Below, one piece after another: positions 16,151-26,105 of a DNA stretch of 64,000 bases. The first letter of the stretch is position 1, and the number at the start of each line of letters is the position of its first letter. The position numbers and the translations under genes were made by a program. The notes under the pieces are model-generated. The model searched no databases. It was not told the origin of the DNA and saw only the letters and a program-made list of their open reading frames with translations. The stretch comes from Paenibacillus sp. 19GGS1-52 (GTDB taxonomy: Bacteria > Bacillota > Bacilli > Paenibacillales > Paenibacillaceae): the NCBI RefSeq assembly GCF_022369515.1, contig NZ_CP059724.1, positions 6,200,001 to 6,264,000 on the forward strand. Reading direction: 5' to 3'.

Positions 16151-17867
16151 TTCAGAGTGTATGTTCGATGCTGACGTAATCGTCATCGGGTCCGGCGGCG
16201 GTGGCGCTGTTGCGGCCAAGGAACTCGGAGAAGCAGGATTGAAGGTACTGGTACTGGAAGCCGGACCTTGGTACGGCAACAAACAATGGCAGAATCCGAA
16301 TCGTGAGCGTGGCGGGGAATGGAGCTCCGATTATAACGATTTGGATGTGGGGATCTACAAGAAGATCTACAATGCGTATGAGAACAACATGAACGATGGG
16401 GTGTCCGGCGTTTTCCGCTTTGGGCCTGCCGATCGCCGCCGTACGCCTTGGCACCGGGTCATGCGCCAGAAGGGTGACATCTGGCAGGTATCCGGAGTAG
16501 GAGGAACGACCCAACATTATTGGACGCAGTCGCCACGCGCTTTTCCCGTTGCGATCGACAATATTTGGCCGATCAGCTACCGGGAGCTGATCCCCTATTA
16601 TGAGAAAGCCGAAGCCACGCTGCCCGTTCAGTTCTCGCCTACAACGCCCAAAGAAGAACTTTTTTATTACGGTGCTCAGAAAGCAGGTTGGCAGCTGAAT
16701 CCAACACTTAATGTCACAACTCCGGGTTATCGTCCCAATCCGAATGCCATCCTACCTACTAACGAACATCTGATGGATCCCCAATACTCGTTAGAGCAGC
16801 TATCCAATATGGAAGGATGTACCTTGAAGGGCAATTGCGTCAACGGATGCTCCGTCGGTCCTTCGGTGGACAAAATTGCCAAACGGAGTACCTTAGTCAG
16901 CTACGTTCCACTCGCTCTCAAAACTGGAAATGTCGCGATTCGCCCCAATTCCTTTGTGATCAAAATCTTAACGGCGCAAGATCCCAAAGAAGGACTTCGC
17001 GCGACAGGCGTACAGTTTCGGGATACGTGGACGGGAGAAATCGGTGAGTTAACAGCCAGAACAGTCGTCATGGCCGCCGGCTGCATCGAATCGCCACGCC
17101 TGTGGCTGAACTCGGGGTTACCCCATAATGAATGGGTGGGGAGAGGTCTGACCAATCATTGCTTCGACTGGGTTGCGGGCGTTTTCGCTGAAAAGGATCT
17201 TATGAGTATTATGGGCATGCCGTCTGTCTATCCATATGTAGGTCATACTTCAGGAGCCAGAGTCGATATTCCCGGAATCGGAATCTTCCAAGTCTCTTGC
17301 CTAAGCCCAGGTTTAATGTCCTATTTGACCTACGGTTTCAGCGAAGCGGGATATGACGCCCTTAACCCGCCCGAACCGGGGGCGCCGTGGAATATTCGCG
17401 GACGGGTCGTCGGTCCTCAGCTGAAAGAGCTGATGAGGAATTATACCCGAACGATGAGCATGCTGCTTCTTACGGATGACGAAACACTCTACCGCAACAG
17501 GGTAGAGGTCGATCCACTCCTGAAAGATGAGAACGGTCCGATTCCGGTCATTTATTATACCCCTAGCCCCAAGACGCTGCAAAGGCGCGATCAACTGGCC
17601 AGATATGCTTCTCAAACGCTGCAGCAAGCCGGTGCCAAACAGATTATTCGTTCGGATACACCCTTCAGCTTCATGCTCCATCTTGAAAGCACGATGCGCA
17701 TGGGGTATGTCACTGATACAAACTGCGAGGCTCTTCAAGTTAAACGATTGTTCATTGCCGACAACAGCGTTCACTTTAACGGAATCGGCGGTCCGAATCC
17801 GACGCTGACGACGCAGGCGCTGGCCACTCGAACGGCAGAGAAAATCGCCACCAAGTATTTTGCTTAA
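16143..17867 (+). CDS. GMC-family FAD oxidoreductase
   Basis: 574 aa flavin-dependent alcohol/sugar dehydrogenase. The N-terminal Rossmann site reads ADVIVIGSGGGGAVAAKELG, ending in the ribose-binding Glu of VLVLEAGP. The C-terminal GMC signature includes MLHLESTMRMG and ADNSVHFNGIGGPNPTLTTQ with catalytic His/Asn positions. No signal peptide of its own is seen; relatives may ride with the partner subunit. TTG 16143 follows GGAGGGG by about 8 bases. Substrate unknown. Divergent from the lasso operon and probably unrelated to it. Confidence 0.88.
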   Translation: MDNSECMFDADVIVIGSGGGGAVAAKELGEAGLKVLVLEAGPWYGNKQWQNPNRERGGEWSSDYNDLDVGIYKKIYNAYENNMNDGVSGVFRFGPADRRRTPWHRVMRQKGDIWQVSGVGGTTQHYWTQSPRAFPVAIDNIWPISYRELIPYYEKAEATLPVQFSPTTPKEELFYYGAQKAGWQLNPTLNVTTPGYRPNPNAILPTNEHLMDPQYSLEQLSNMEGCTLKGNCVNGCSVGPSVDKIAKRSTLVSYVPLALKTGNVAIRPNSFVIKILTAQDPKEGLRATGVQFRDTWTGEIGELTARTVVMAAGCIESPRLWLNSGLPHNEWVGRGLTNHCFDWVAGVFAEKDLMSIMGMPSVYPYVGHTSGARVDIPGIGIFQVSCLSPGLMSYLTYGFSEAGYDALNPPEPGAPWNIRGRVVGPQLKELMRNYTRTMSMLLLTDDETLYRNRVEVDPLLKDENGPIPVIYYTPSPKTLQRRDQLARYASQTLQQAGAKQIIRSDTPFSFMLHLESTMRMGYVTDTNCEALQVKRLFIADNSVHFNGIGGPNPTLTTQALATRTAEKIATKYFA

Positions 17868-18092
17868 CTGCCCGTCGAGACAGCATAATATAGGATTGAT
17901 CCTGATAAAGCGACTATAAATAAGAAGACGATGGCCTTTCCCACAACTCTCATGCTACACTCTCTTTTCGCAATCATGTGTTTTGTTATGCAAGAAGTAT
18001 GCTCGGCGTCCATAAAAATATACCCTTTGACCCACCTCTCTCCGAATAATCCAATAGTGGATGGGAAAGGTTAAATTGGAAAGGGGTGGCGT

Positions 18093-19610
18093 ATGAAATC
18101 GAAAAAAGGAGTATCGGGGCCATTTGAAAAAAAACTGAAGGAACTTAATTATACAATCGAATCGAAGATTGGCGACAATTTGGATGACAACGAATTAACT
18201 ATCAAGCAATTGTTCGCCAATTGTTCCGATCTTGTCGTGCGTAGGCTGCATGTATTTGGCTCAATCCCTGGCATGGCGGTTTATCTCGAAGTCTTGGTCG
18301 ATAATCAGCTTTGGGACGTCGGTTTCTTGGAGCCTTTGATGCTGCATGAACCTGTTTCCATTGATAGCCCTCTTAAGCTCTATGAACAGCTGAAGTATAA
18401 GTTAGCTTCTATCGTACAGCCCCGTATCGCCATGAATATGAATGAAATTGTGCAACGCATCGTCAGAGGAGAAGTCGTCTTATTCGTTGAATCCTTCACG
18501 GAAGCATTCTCCTTTGGACTCAAAGACAAGCTGCATCGCCAGCTGGAGGAACCGGCTTCTGAGGCGGTCATTCGGGGACCGCGATATGGATTTATCGAGA
18601 AGCTCGACATCAATCTTGCCCTCATTCGCCATCGAATCCGGACACCCCTACTGAAGACGGAAAAGCTCTACGTAGGAGGACTTTCCCAGACTGACGTGGC
18701 GATTGTCTACATTGAGCGTATCGCCCCACAGAGCATAGTCGAAGAGGTGAAGAAACGATTATCTAGCATCGATATGGATAGTGTACTGGAATCCGGCTAT
18801 ATCGAGGAATTGATCAGCGACCATCCCAATTCGCCCTTTCCCGTCATGCAGTCGACCCAACGGCCGGATTTGGTTTCGGGTTCCCTGGTGGAAGGTAAAG
18901 TAGTGCTTCTCGTAGACGGTTCGCCGATGGTTCTCATTCTGCCCATTACGTTCTGGTTCGGGTTTCAGACGGCCGAGGACTATTATATGAACTTCATATT
19001 CGCTACGATGCTGCGCTGGCTGAGATATCTATTCGCTTTTTTTGCGCTTGCGCTCCCTTCCTTATATATTGCGGTTACGACCTTCCATCAGGAAATGATT
19101 CCGACAAGTTTGGCCTTGAGCCTTGCAGCGGCGCGGGAAGTCGTGCCATTTCCGGCAATCGTGGAGGCTTTGATCATGGAAACTACCTTTGAAGCGCTCC
19201 GCGAGGCAGGAGTCCGTCTTCCCCGTCCCGTCGGCCAGACCATTAGTATCGTGGGTGCGCTTGTCATCGGACAGGCTGCCGTTCAGGCAGGCATTATTTC
19301 CGCTCCCCAAATCATCATCGTATCCATTACGGGAATCGCCTCTTTTCTCATTCCCAACCCTGGCATGAGCCAGGCAATTAGCCTTATAAGGTTTCCGCTT
19401 ATGCTGTTCGCGGCAACTTTTGGCTTATACGGCGTTGTAGTCGCCTTAATTGCCGTCTTGATCCATCTGGTGAATCTGGAATCCTTTGGCGTCCCCTACA
19501 TGACGCCGATCGCACCGTTTAGCTTCTCGGGATTGACGGATTCATTGTTCCGAGCCCCCTGGCGGATGCTGTTAAAGCGTCAGCATCATACAAAGCAACG
19601 ACTGGAGTGA
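18093..19610 (+). CDS. Spore germination protein, GerA/KA family
   Basis: A subunit (505 aa) of a nutrient germinant receptor in the inner spore membrane. The first 280 residues are the soluble N-terminal domain. About five membrane helices follow from FGFQTAEDYYMNF onward, with the conserved EMIPTSLALSLAAAREVVPFP and PRPVGQTISIVGALVIGQAAV. GGAAAGGGGTGG precedes the ATG. The 225-bp gap before it shows no terminator and no convincing sigma-G promoter that I can defend. First of three genes in A-C-B order. Confidence 0.93.
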   Translation: MKSKKGVSGPFEKKLKELNYTIESKIGDNLDDNELTIKQLFANCSDLVVRRLHVFGSIPGMAVYLEVLVDNQLWDVGFLEPLMLHEPVSIDSPLKLYEQLKYKLASIVQPRIAMNMNEIVQRIVRGEVVLFVESFTEAFSFGLKDKLHRQLEEPASEAVIRGPRYGFIEKLDINLALIRHRIRTPLLKTEKLYVGGLSQTDVAIVYIERIAPQSIVEEVKKRLSSIDMDSVLESGYIEELISDHPNSPFPVMQSTQRPDLVSGSLVEGKVVLLVDGSPMVLILPITFWFGFQTAEDYYMNFIFATMLRWLRYLFAFFALALPSLYIAVTTFHQEMIPTSLALSLAAAREVVPFPAIVEALIMETTFEALREAGVRLPRPVGQTISIVGALVIGQAAVQAGIISAPQIIIVSITGIASFLIPNPGMSQAISLIRFPLMLFAATFGLYGVVVALIAVLIHLVNLESFGVPYMTPIAPFSFSGLTDSLFRAPWRMLLKRQHHTKQRLE

Positions 19611-19619
19611 GCAAAGAAA

Positions 19620-20798
19620 ATGACCAGAGCTTTAATGGCCTGTAAATGCTTGGCTATTCTCGTCTTTCTTGGGTTGATAACCGGCTGCTGGGACCGCAAA
19701 GAAATGGACGATCTTGCTTTGATCATGGCCAGCGGATTCGATATTACGGATGATGGACAGATCGAAGTTACCTTGCAGATCGCTCTTCCTACGGGAATTC
19801 CGAGCGCCGTGCAGACCGGGGGGAGCGGCAAAAAATCAGTCGTCGTTCTCTCAGCCAAAGGCAGTAGCGCGTCGGAAGCTGCGGGGCGATTGCAGCAACA
19901 ATTGTCTCGGATCCTCTATTTCGGACATAGGGGAGTCATCGTGTTCGGAGAAGAATACGCTCGACATGGCCTAAATCAGGTACTGGATGCGTTTAGCCGG
20001 TTACCCGAGAGCCGCTACAATGGTTACGTGGTGACGTCTTATGGCAGCACAGCCAAAGAAATTTTGAACCAACCCTATCAGCTAGAGCTCATTCCGAGTA
20101 TCGGCATCAACAAAATGCAATCAAGCAAAATGGGATTCTCCGTCAAAATCGACCAATTTCTAGATGCCTTGTCCTCGCAAGGAAGATCGCCGGTTACCTC
20201 CGCCATTAGGATCCTTCATAAAGACAGCGATAAGGAAACGTTCTCGATTGACCGAGCTGCCGTTTACCTGGGTAACAAATTATCCGGATTTCTGGAACCC
20301 GATGAATTGAAACTATTGCGTTGGTGGATAGGGGAAACCCAGCAGGTGAAGTTCACTATACAATTGGAACCGGAAGAAGCAGATTACAAGGGGACATTAG
20401 GTGTCGAATTACTACAAAGCGGCATAAAGATACGGACTGCTGTGAAGAATCCAATTCCCGAAGTATGGGTCTCATTCCATGCTTTGGTTCGAGCGATCGA
20501 TAATGATACGAAACTAGACCTGAGCAGTAGCAATATTATGAAACGAGTAGAAACACAATTGTCGAAACAAATTCAAACCGAAATCGAGAGCATGTTAGTA
20601 CATGTACAAAAAAATTTGAAATCGGATATCTTCGGCATTGGAGAGGAAATTCATATTGAGCATCCTTATGCTTGGAAAAAAATAAGAAGTAAATGGACCG
20701 ACATTTATCCCCTCGTTCCCGTGACCGTCGATGTTAACATCGACATCGAACGAACGGGCAAAACGCAAACACCCGTGCATATAAAAAAAACGGATTGA
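19620..20798 (+). CDS. Germinant receptor lipoprotein, Ger(x)C family
   Basis: 392 aa lipoprotein subunit of the germinant receptor. Signal peptide with lipobox LITGC (lipid Cys at residue 23), directly followed by the family hallmark WDRKEMDDLALI. Three alpha/beta domains are expected; QLSRILYFGHRGVIVFGEEYA and KNPIPEVWVSFHA match the family. The upstream ribosome site is weak and the gene starts 9 bases after the A gene, so it may depend on coupling. Confidence 0.92.
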   Translation: MTRALMACKCLAILVFLGLITGCWDRKEMDDLALIMASGFDITDDGQIEVTLQIALPTGIPSAVQTGGSGKKSVVVLSAKGSSASEAAGRLQQQLSRILYFGHRGVIVFGEEYARHGLNQVLDAFSRLPESRYNGYVVTSYGSTAKEILNQPYQLELIPSIGINKMQSSKMGFSVKIDQFLDALSSQGRSPVTSAIRILHKDSDKETFSIDRAAVYLGNKLSGFLEPDELKLLRWWIGETQQVKFTIQLEPEEADYKGTLGVELLQSGIKIRTAVKNPIPEVWVSFHALVRAIDNDTKLDLSSSNIMKRVETQLSKQIQTEIESMLVHVQKNLKSDIFGIGEEIHIEHPYAWKKIRSKWTDIYPLVPVTVDVNIDIERTGKTQTPVHIKKTD

Positions 20799-20825
20799 CC
20801 ATCAACCGGAGGAGGGCTGTTCACG

Positions 20826-21929
20826 ATGAAGATGAAATTGACGGGTATACAGGTTTTCTGGATGATCATGATCATGGACTTGGGTATGACATTGGTCATG
20901 ACGCTCACTCCAAGCCTGCAGGCCGCGAAACAGGACGCGTGGCTTTCTATTATCGTTGCTGGATGCATCGCGTTGCTGGTCGCGTTGCTGGCAACACAGG
21001 CTGCACACCTCTACCCCGGACAGACTTTAATCGAATACAGTCAGAAGATTCTCGGCACGTGGCTCGGCAAAGCTGTGATTGTAATTTATTTGGTTCAATG
21101 GTATACGATCATCCCGATTGTTCTCCGCCAATTCTCCGATTTAGTCCAAATCAAGCTGCTTCAAGGGACGCCCAAAGAGGCGATCCTACTCCTGATGGTC
21201 TTGTTGATCGTCTACGCGACTCATGGAGGGATCGAAGGCATCGGCCGCTGCAGCGAGTTTCTGGGGCCGATCATACTGTTCATGGTCTGTCTTGCCCTGG
21301 TCGCGAGCACCAACAACATTCACTGGAAAAATATCCTCCCAGTCTATGCGGACAGCGGAATGATGGGAATAATGGGCGGTGCGCTGGCTCCAGCCTCTTA
21401 CCTCGGCCATTCCGTCGAATATCTCATGTTCGCATCATTTATGAGTCAGCCGCGCAAAGGAGCACCTTACGCATTCGGGGCGGTCATGACCGCGACTTTC
21501 TTTGTAGTGATAACCACGATGATGGTCATCTTCACTATAGGAGTTAATCTTACTCCTTCGATGTGGTACCCTTTTTTCGAAATGACTCAAAAAATCTCAT
21601 TGTTCGGTTTTATCGATAATTTCGACGCGGTTCCAGTCGTGATATGGATCGCCAGCGTGTTCATCAAATTGTCCGTGTATCTCTTCATTGCAAGCTATGG
21701 AACCGCGCAATTCTTGCACGTCCGCAACTGGAGGAGCATGCTCTGGTTCATTGCCCCAGTTATTTTTGTATTTGCGTTAATCCCCCAAAATGTTACGGAG
21801 GCAACAACGCATTATTTAAATCATTACTGGGTGCCATTTGTGCTGCCTGTTAATATGATCATTCTGCCCTTGCTTTTGGTTATCGTTGGAAAATGGAGAC
21901 AGCCAAACAGATCAACTCCGGCATCTTAA
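20826..21929 (+). CDS. Germinant receptor permease-like subunit, GerB/KB family
   Basis: 367 aa with about ten membrane helices of the amino-acid/polyamine permease fold; the subunit that binds the germinant. Family features include TGIQVFWMIMIMDLGMT at the start, the VVIYLVQWYTIIPIVLRQFSDL helix, and DAVPVVIWIASVFIKLSVYLF. GGAGGAGGG precedes the ATG. Its TAA overlaps the stop of the convergent hydrolase gene by 4 bases, and no terminator separates them. Confidence 0.92.
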   Translation: MKMKLTGIQVFWMIMIMDLGMTLVMTLTPSLQAAKQDAWLSIIVAGCIALLVALLATQAAHLYPGQTLIEYSQKILGTWLGKAVIVIYLVQWYTIIPIVLRQFSDLVQIKLLQGTPKEAILLLMVLLIVYATHGGIEGIGRCSEFLGPIILFMVCLALVASTNNIHWKNILPVYADSGMMGIMGGALAPASYLGHSVEYLMFASFMSQPRKGAPYAFGAVMTATFFVVITTMMVIFTIGVNLTPSMWYPFFEMTQKISLFGFIDNFDAVPVVIWIASVFIKLSVYLFIASYGTAQFLHVRNWRSMLWFIAPVIFVFALIPQNVTEATTHYLNHYWVPFVLPVNMIILPLLLVIVGKWRQPNRSTPAS

Positions 21930-22753
21930 ATATGCAGGGTCAGCCCATCATAAGCTGTAATGAAACCCAACCTCGCAGCGTGCGGAGCAAGGTCATCATG
22001 TATCACTTTTCCATTATGAGAGAAATGATTAATCACAAACTGGGTCTGTTGATCCACACATCCCTGTCTGAGCATTTTCTCTTTGATTTCTATAATATTA
22101 GGAAGTCCCAAATGCCCGTGTTCCCAAGGCGTTAATCCAAATGTACAATCCAAACTCACCAAATTAAAAAAGGTTTGCTCCAGATAATCAGCAGTTTGTG
22201 GCGGAAACATACCTGTATCATGCCCATAGAGCAGCCTCTTCCCATCCTTCTCTATGCAATAGATGTAACAGTCTTCATTGGGCATGTGGTCGGCCAGTAG
22301 CGGAGTTATCGTATACGCTCCTATAGTAAAGGGTACAAAGAGTTTCACCTGTACAGGCGTAATATAATCCTCAATATGATCTATACCACTTCCATCCATG
22401 GCCTGCTGCAGCATGCTACTGATTGTGCTGTTGCCATATACGCAAATGTTGGGCACCTCCCCAAAATAGGCATAAGGCTCAGCTTTCAAGATCATATCCG
22501 CCGGATAGAAATGATCTTCATGAGAATGAGTAATCAGGATATGCCCAATCGCTGAGAAATCGAGATTATATTGCAACGTATGATAGTAGGTGTCCGGTGG
22601 CATATCAATGAGTAGGCAGTCATCAATTATACTTTGTGAGCGAGACCGGATATTCTTGCCCCCATATTTTCTGGCCTTCTCACAGGCTGCACACTTGCAA
22701 AAGAGAGCAGGCCATCCATCAGCAGCGGCAGTGCCTAAATATTGTATTTTCAT
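21926..22753 (-). CDS. PhnP-like metallo-beta-lactamase-fold hydrolase
   Basis: 275 aa. It has the metal site HSHEDHF (H-x-H-x-D-H), LLADHMPNEDC and YGHDTGMFP, plus an N-terminal FCKCAACEKAR (C-x-C-x2-C) zinc loop. That loop is the mark of the PhnP type, which opens cyclic ribose phosphodiesters. ATG 22753 follows AGGAGG by 6 bases. It is the last gene of a seven-gene minus-strand operon; the nearby organophosphate-type carrier supports a phosphate-ester substrate. No other phosphonate genes are present. Confidence 0.85.
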   Translation of the reverse strand: MKIQYLGTAAADGWPALFCKCAACEKARKYGGKNIRSRSQSIIDDCLLIDMPPDTYYHTLQYNLDFSAIGHILITHSHEDHFYPADMILKAEPYAYFGEVPNICVYGNSTISSMLQQAMDGSGIDHIEDYITPVQVKLFVPFTIGAYTITPLLADHMPNEDCYIYCIEKDGKRLLYGHDTGMFPPQTADYLEQTFFNLVSLDCTFGLTPWEHGHLGLPNIIEIKEKMLRQGCVDQQTQFVINHFSHNGKVIHDDLAPHAARLGFITAYDGLTLHI

Positions 22754-22782
22754 AAGAATCCTCCTTCTATGGGCTATTCCCA

Positions 22783-24057
22783 TCAACTTTGTTTAGTGAA
22801 ATTCCGCCACTTATTACTGGAGATCATACAGATCACTGCCCCTACTGTGGCCATAATACACCACGATGATCGGGTAATCCCCCAACCGAATTGCTGAGCG
22901 ATTGCACCGACCCCATAACTCGAAATAGCACTTCCCAAATAGGTTGTCGAATTCAGCATCCCTGAGATCGTGGACACTCTTCTGCTTTCACTAAAATATA
23001 AGGGGACCAAACTGACTAGCATTGAGTTTACACCGAGCATCGCTGAGGTGACTATTCCGAGCATAATCAGTGAAATCAGCAAATTGTCCTGCCCATAAAT
23101 GATCAACATCAGCAGAGCCAGTACTGTTACAACAAAAAGAAAGGCTGCAGTGACTAATTCATTCATAAATATTTTTCTATTGAAATAATTAGATATATAG
23201 ACACCAGCAAGATTAATAATGGGCAGAACCATGGTTAACCTTATTGCAAGACTCGAACTCGTGTTAAACCCTTCTGCAAGGTAGGTTGGCAGCCACGTCA
23301 TAATCCCATCCTTCAAAATGCCATGAAGCATCGCCCCGATGGAAATCATCAGTAACCCTGAGGCCAGAAATACGGTGTGAAACGACGTCTTATGAACAAG
23401 AGTGTTTCTCCCGACTGCTGATTGGAAATCATCTTCCTCTGCGAACCCATCGCTCTCCGCCTTATATTCGAGCTTTGATATGACTACATACCATATAACT
23501 GCTACGGGAAACATAAGGATAGCAGCCAGGATAAATACCATCCGCCAGTTAGAATATTCAATGAGCATTGAACACATAAAGTAGGTTAATAAAGTTCCCG
23601 CGGGTACGGTAGTGGAGAGGTTAACAAAAGCTTTAAAGCACTCCTTGCGGGGCAATCGATCGGAGATCAGTCTGGCAATAGGAGACCAGGTTAAGGACTG
23701 CATAAGTCCGTTCAGGGACCATAACACAATCATAGCTTCATAGGATGAACTGACCCCCATGGCTAAATTTAATATGGAGGATGTTGATACACCTATAAAA
23801 ACGAGTTGCTTCGGTGCTACCTTATCACCTAGAATTCCGCTGATAAACTGGCCGATCCCATAGGCAAAGAAAAATACTGCTCCCACTAAGCCTAGCTCGG
23901 ACTTAGTGAAATTCCCGGCGATAATCATCTCGCCCATACTTGCAGAGAAATTTAACCGACCTACATAAGTCGAGACGTAAGTAACCCAACTAATGAAGAA
24001 CAACATTCTTATGCTTCTAGCATCAGCAAGCTTTTTAGGATTGTAGGCGGCAACCAT
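22783..24057 (-). CDS. MFS transporter, organophosphate antiporter (OPA)-like
   Basis: About 424 aa with 12 predicted membrane helices. The first pair of helices reads MLFFISWVTYVSTYVGRLNF..., with a conserved Tyr and Arg like the GlpT/UhpT group, followed by LGLVGAVFFFAYGIGQFISG and a GDKVAPK loop. I favour ATG 24057 (GGAG six bases upstream); an in-frame ATG at 24084 begins 3 bases after the SMP-30 stop but lacks a ribosome site. Likely imports an organic phosphate or acid sugar handled by the operon. Confidence 0.82.
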   Translation of the reverse strand: MVAAYNPKKLADARSIRMLFFISWVTYVSTYVGRLNFSASMGEMIIAGNFTKSELGLVGAVFFFAYGIGQFISGILGDKVAPKQLVFIGVSTSSILNLAMGVSSSYEAMIVLWSLNGLMQSLTWSPIARLISDRLPRKECFKAFVNLSTTVPAGTLLTYFMCSMLIEYSNWRMVFILAAILMFPVAVIWYVVISKLEYKAESDGFAEEDDFQSAVGRNTLVHKTSFHTVFLASGLLMISIGAMLHGILKDGIMTWLPTYLAEGFNTSSSLAIRLTMVLPIINLAGVYISNYFNRKIFMNELVTAAFLFVVTVLALLMLIIYGQDNLLISLIMLGIVTSAMLGVNSMLVSLVPLYFSESRRVSTISGMLNSTTYLGSAISSYGVGAIAQQFGWGITRSSWCIMATVGAVICMISSNKWRNFTKQS

Positions 24058-24087
24058 AGCGTTCTCCATTCCATCGCCCGTCATTAA

Positions 24088-24966
24088 CTATAATTTGTAG
24101 ACATGCGCAGGCATTCCACTTACACCGGGAGTATATCTGAATATGCCGCCTGCAAGCGGCTCTCTCAGCAACTGCTCCTCACTGAGGTTAACTCTTGCTG
24201 ATGTAATATAAAGCTCCTCCCACTGATCTCCTCCGAAACAGCATGAAGTCACCTGAGAGACAGGCAGCAAGACCCTCTCCAGACACTCACCTAGGACGGG
24301 GTTCCAGCGGCTGACACAACTTCCTCCCCAATGAGCCACCCACAGCATTCCCTCTCTATCCATAGTCATCCCATCAGGGAAACCTTGCCCGGGCGGGATA
24401 TGAAAAGCTGTACGGCGGTTCTCGATATTTCCGCTGTGGACATCATAATCGAAATGATCTACGCGGCCGGTTACGGTATCAATATAATACATGGATGTTG
24501 CTTCTGCATTCCAGGCTAGGCCATTGGAGCAACCGACCTCTGTAAGCATCCTGAGGACCTTTCCCTCTCTGTCCAAACGGTAAAGAGCACCGAGAAGATC
24601 ATCACCTTCTATTGGCATGGTCCCGGCCCAGAAGCGTCCAGCCGGATCACACTTCCCATCATTAAAACGGTTCTCTGGCCGGTCCGATTCAGGATCGGCA
24701 ATAAACTCGAGCTCCTCACTCTCCAAATCCAAGAAGTAGAGACCGTTCTGCAGAGCACAAATCAGTCGCCCATCCTCCGCAGGCACAATAACACCAATTC
24801 GGTCGCCGACCTGAATCACCCGACTTACTCCCGTACCGGGAGTGAACAGATGAATACATAGTCCCTCGATATCTACCCACACAATCTGCTTGCTGTCCGG
24901 CAGCCACAGTGGGCCTTCACCCAGCAGCGCCAGTTCCTCCACCAGCAATTCCGGTTGATTAGCCAA
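24088..24966 (-). CDS. SMP-30/gluconolactonase (LRE)-family protein
   Basis: 292 aa six-bladed propeller enzyme, typically a lactonase for sugar lactones. The N-terminal LLGEGPLWLPDSKQIVWVDIE supplies the metal-binding Glu. RFNDGKCDPAGRFWAGTM, CSNGLAWNAEATSMYYIDT and FPDGMTMDREGMLWVAHWGG carry the other metal ligands (Asn, Asp). Start TTG 24966 follows GAGGGGA by 7 bases. With the SDR and PLP genes upstream it suggests oxidation of a sugar to a lactone and then opening. Confidence 0.9.
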   Translation of the reverse strand: MANQPELLVEELALLGEGPLWLPDSKQIVWVDIEGLCIHLFTPGTGVSRVIQVGDRIGVIVPAEDGRLICALQNGLYFLDLESEELEFIADPESDRPENRFNDGKCDPAGRFWAGTMPIEGDDLLGALYRLDREGKVLRMLTEVGCSNGLAWNAEATSMYYIDTVTGRVDHFDYDVHSGNIENRRTAFHIPPGQGFPDGMTMDREGMLWVAHWGGSCVSRWNPVLGECLERVLLPVSQVTSCCFGGDQWEELYITSARVNLSEEQLLREPLAGGIFRYTPGVSGMPAHVYKL

Positions 24967-24984
24967 GCATAAGTCCCCTCTCTC

Positions 24985-26085
24985 TTACTTTACTTTCCCT
25001 CTTGCCGCAATCGGCCATATTTCCTGAACCAGATCATCCTGTACAATGTTTAATTCATCCAACATATTAACTACAGCACAGCAATGAACGGGAATGATCT
25101 CCAGCTTGTCTCCAACCTTGAGCCCCTGTTCCGAAGGCGGCAATACCAGTACCCCATGTTCTTCGTTGAACCAGGATACGTTAATCTCTGGGTGTCCAAT
25201 GACGTAACCACGTCCTGTTCCTAAGACGGAGTCTTCTCCGTCCATCGTGAACACTTTGGTTCCTCCATCGATGACCGCCCGATCGGGAGCAGGCCGGCTG
25301 ATCACGGTTGCCAGGACGCTCAAAGCACATTGCTCTATCTCAAGCGCCCCAGCTTGGACCTGTGTTAAATCTCCGAAAACATAAGTGCCGGGGCGAATTT
25401 CTGTGACCCCCTGCATCAATGAAGCGAAACGGCTCACCGGGGTCGATCCCCCGCTGACCGTTTCAATAGGAAACCCGCAGCCACGCAAGGTATCTGCCGA
25501 AGAGGACGCGACCGCAGCTTCATGTACCGCGATGCTCTTCCGTTCCTCATCCGTTTGTGCATCATAAGAATGACCGGCGAACTCCAGCACTCCGGTCACC
25601 ACAATCCCTTGGAGCGGGGCAAGAGCACCAGCCAGCCGTTCCAGGCTTTCTCCCGGCTGTACTCCCACTCTGCCATAGCCGGGATCAATCTCGATCCATA
25701 TATTAATCACCATGCCCGCTTTCAAAGCAGCTTCCGATATGGCTGAGGCCACTTCATAGCTATCGCATGCCACGGTGAGCTTCACACGTTTAGCAAGCTG
25801 GACTAACCGTTCCAGCTTGGATTGGCCGACAATAGGATACGCAATTACAATATTGTTAATCCCACCGTCCGCCATCACCTCGGCTTCTCCAAGCTTGGCC
25901 ACAGTTACACCTACTGCCCCAGCCTCTACTTGCAGGCGGGCAATTTGTGGAGTTTTATGTGTTTTGACATGCGGACGCAGTGTAATTCCGGCCTCGTCCG
26001 CAATGGCTTGGTAACGGTTGATATTAGCAAGCAATTTCGTACGATCAACAATAATACAAGGTGTGTCCAATTCGTATTTATTCAC
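24985..26085 (-). CDS. Fold-III PLP enzyme, D-threonine aldolase / D-serine dehydratase-like
   Basis: 366 aa. The N-terminal alanine-racemase-fold barrel has the PLP lysine in LRPHVKTHKTPQIARLQ. The C-terminal domain ends in IIPVHCCAVVNM, matching the metal-binding His/Cys pair of the DSD1/D-threonine aldolase group. GTG 26085 follows AAGGAGAG by about 8 bases. A RidA gene two genes upstream fits an enzyme that releases reactive enamine or imine products. Exact substrate unknown: a D-beta-hydroxy amino acid is the natural guess. Confidence 0.87.
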   Translation of the reverse strand: MNKYELDTPCIIVDRTKLLANINRYQAIADEAGITLRPHVKTHKTPQIARLQVEAGAVGVTVAKLGEAEVMADGGINNIVIAYPIVGQSKLERLVQLAKRVKLTVACDSYEVASAISEAALKAGMVINIWIEIDPGYGRVGVQPGESLERLAGALAPLQGIVVTGVLEFAGHSYDAQTDEERKSIAVHEAAVASSSADTLRGCGFPIETVSGGSTPVSRFASLMQGVTEIRPGTYVFGDLTQVQAGALEIEQCALSVLATVISRPAPDRAVIDGGTKVFTMDGEDSVLGTGRGYVIGHPEINVSWFNEEHGVLVLPPSEQGLKVGDKLEIIPVHCCAVVNMLDELNIVQDDLVQEIWPIAARGKVK

Positions 26086-26105
26086 AGCTTTTCTCCTCTC
26101 CTTCC

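Noticed and set aside
17868-18092. Sigma-G promoter before the germination operon
   Set aside because: No pair of -35/-10 boxes at proper spacing could be defended by eye.
20795-21547. 250-aa plus-strand frame overlapping the GerB gene
   Set aside because: Low-complexity His/Arg/Asp-rich translation in a shifted frame of a clear membrane protein; no ribosome site.
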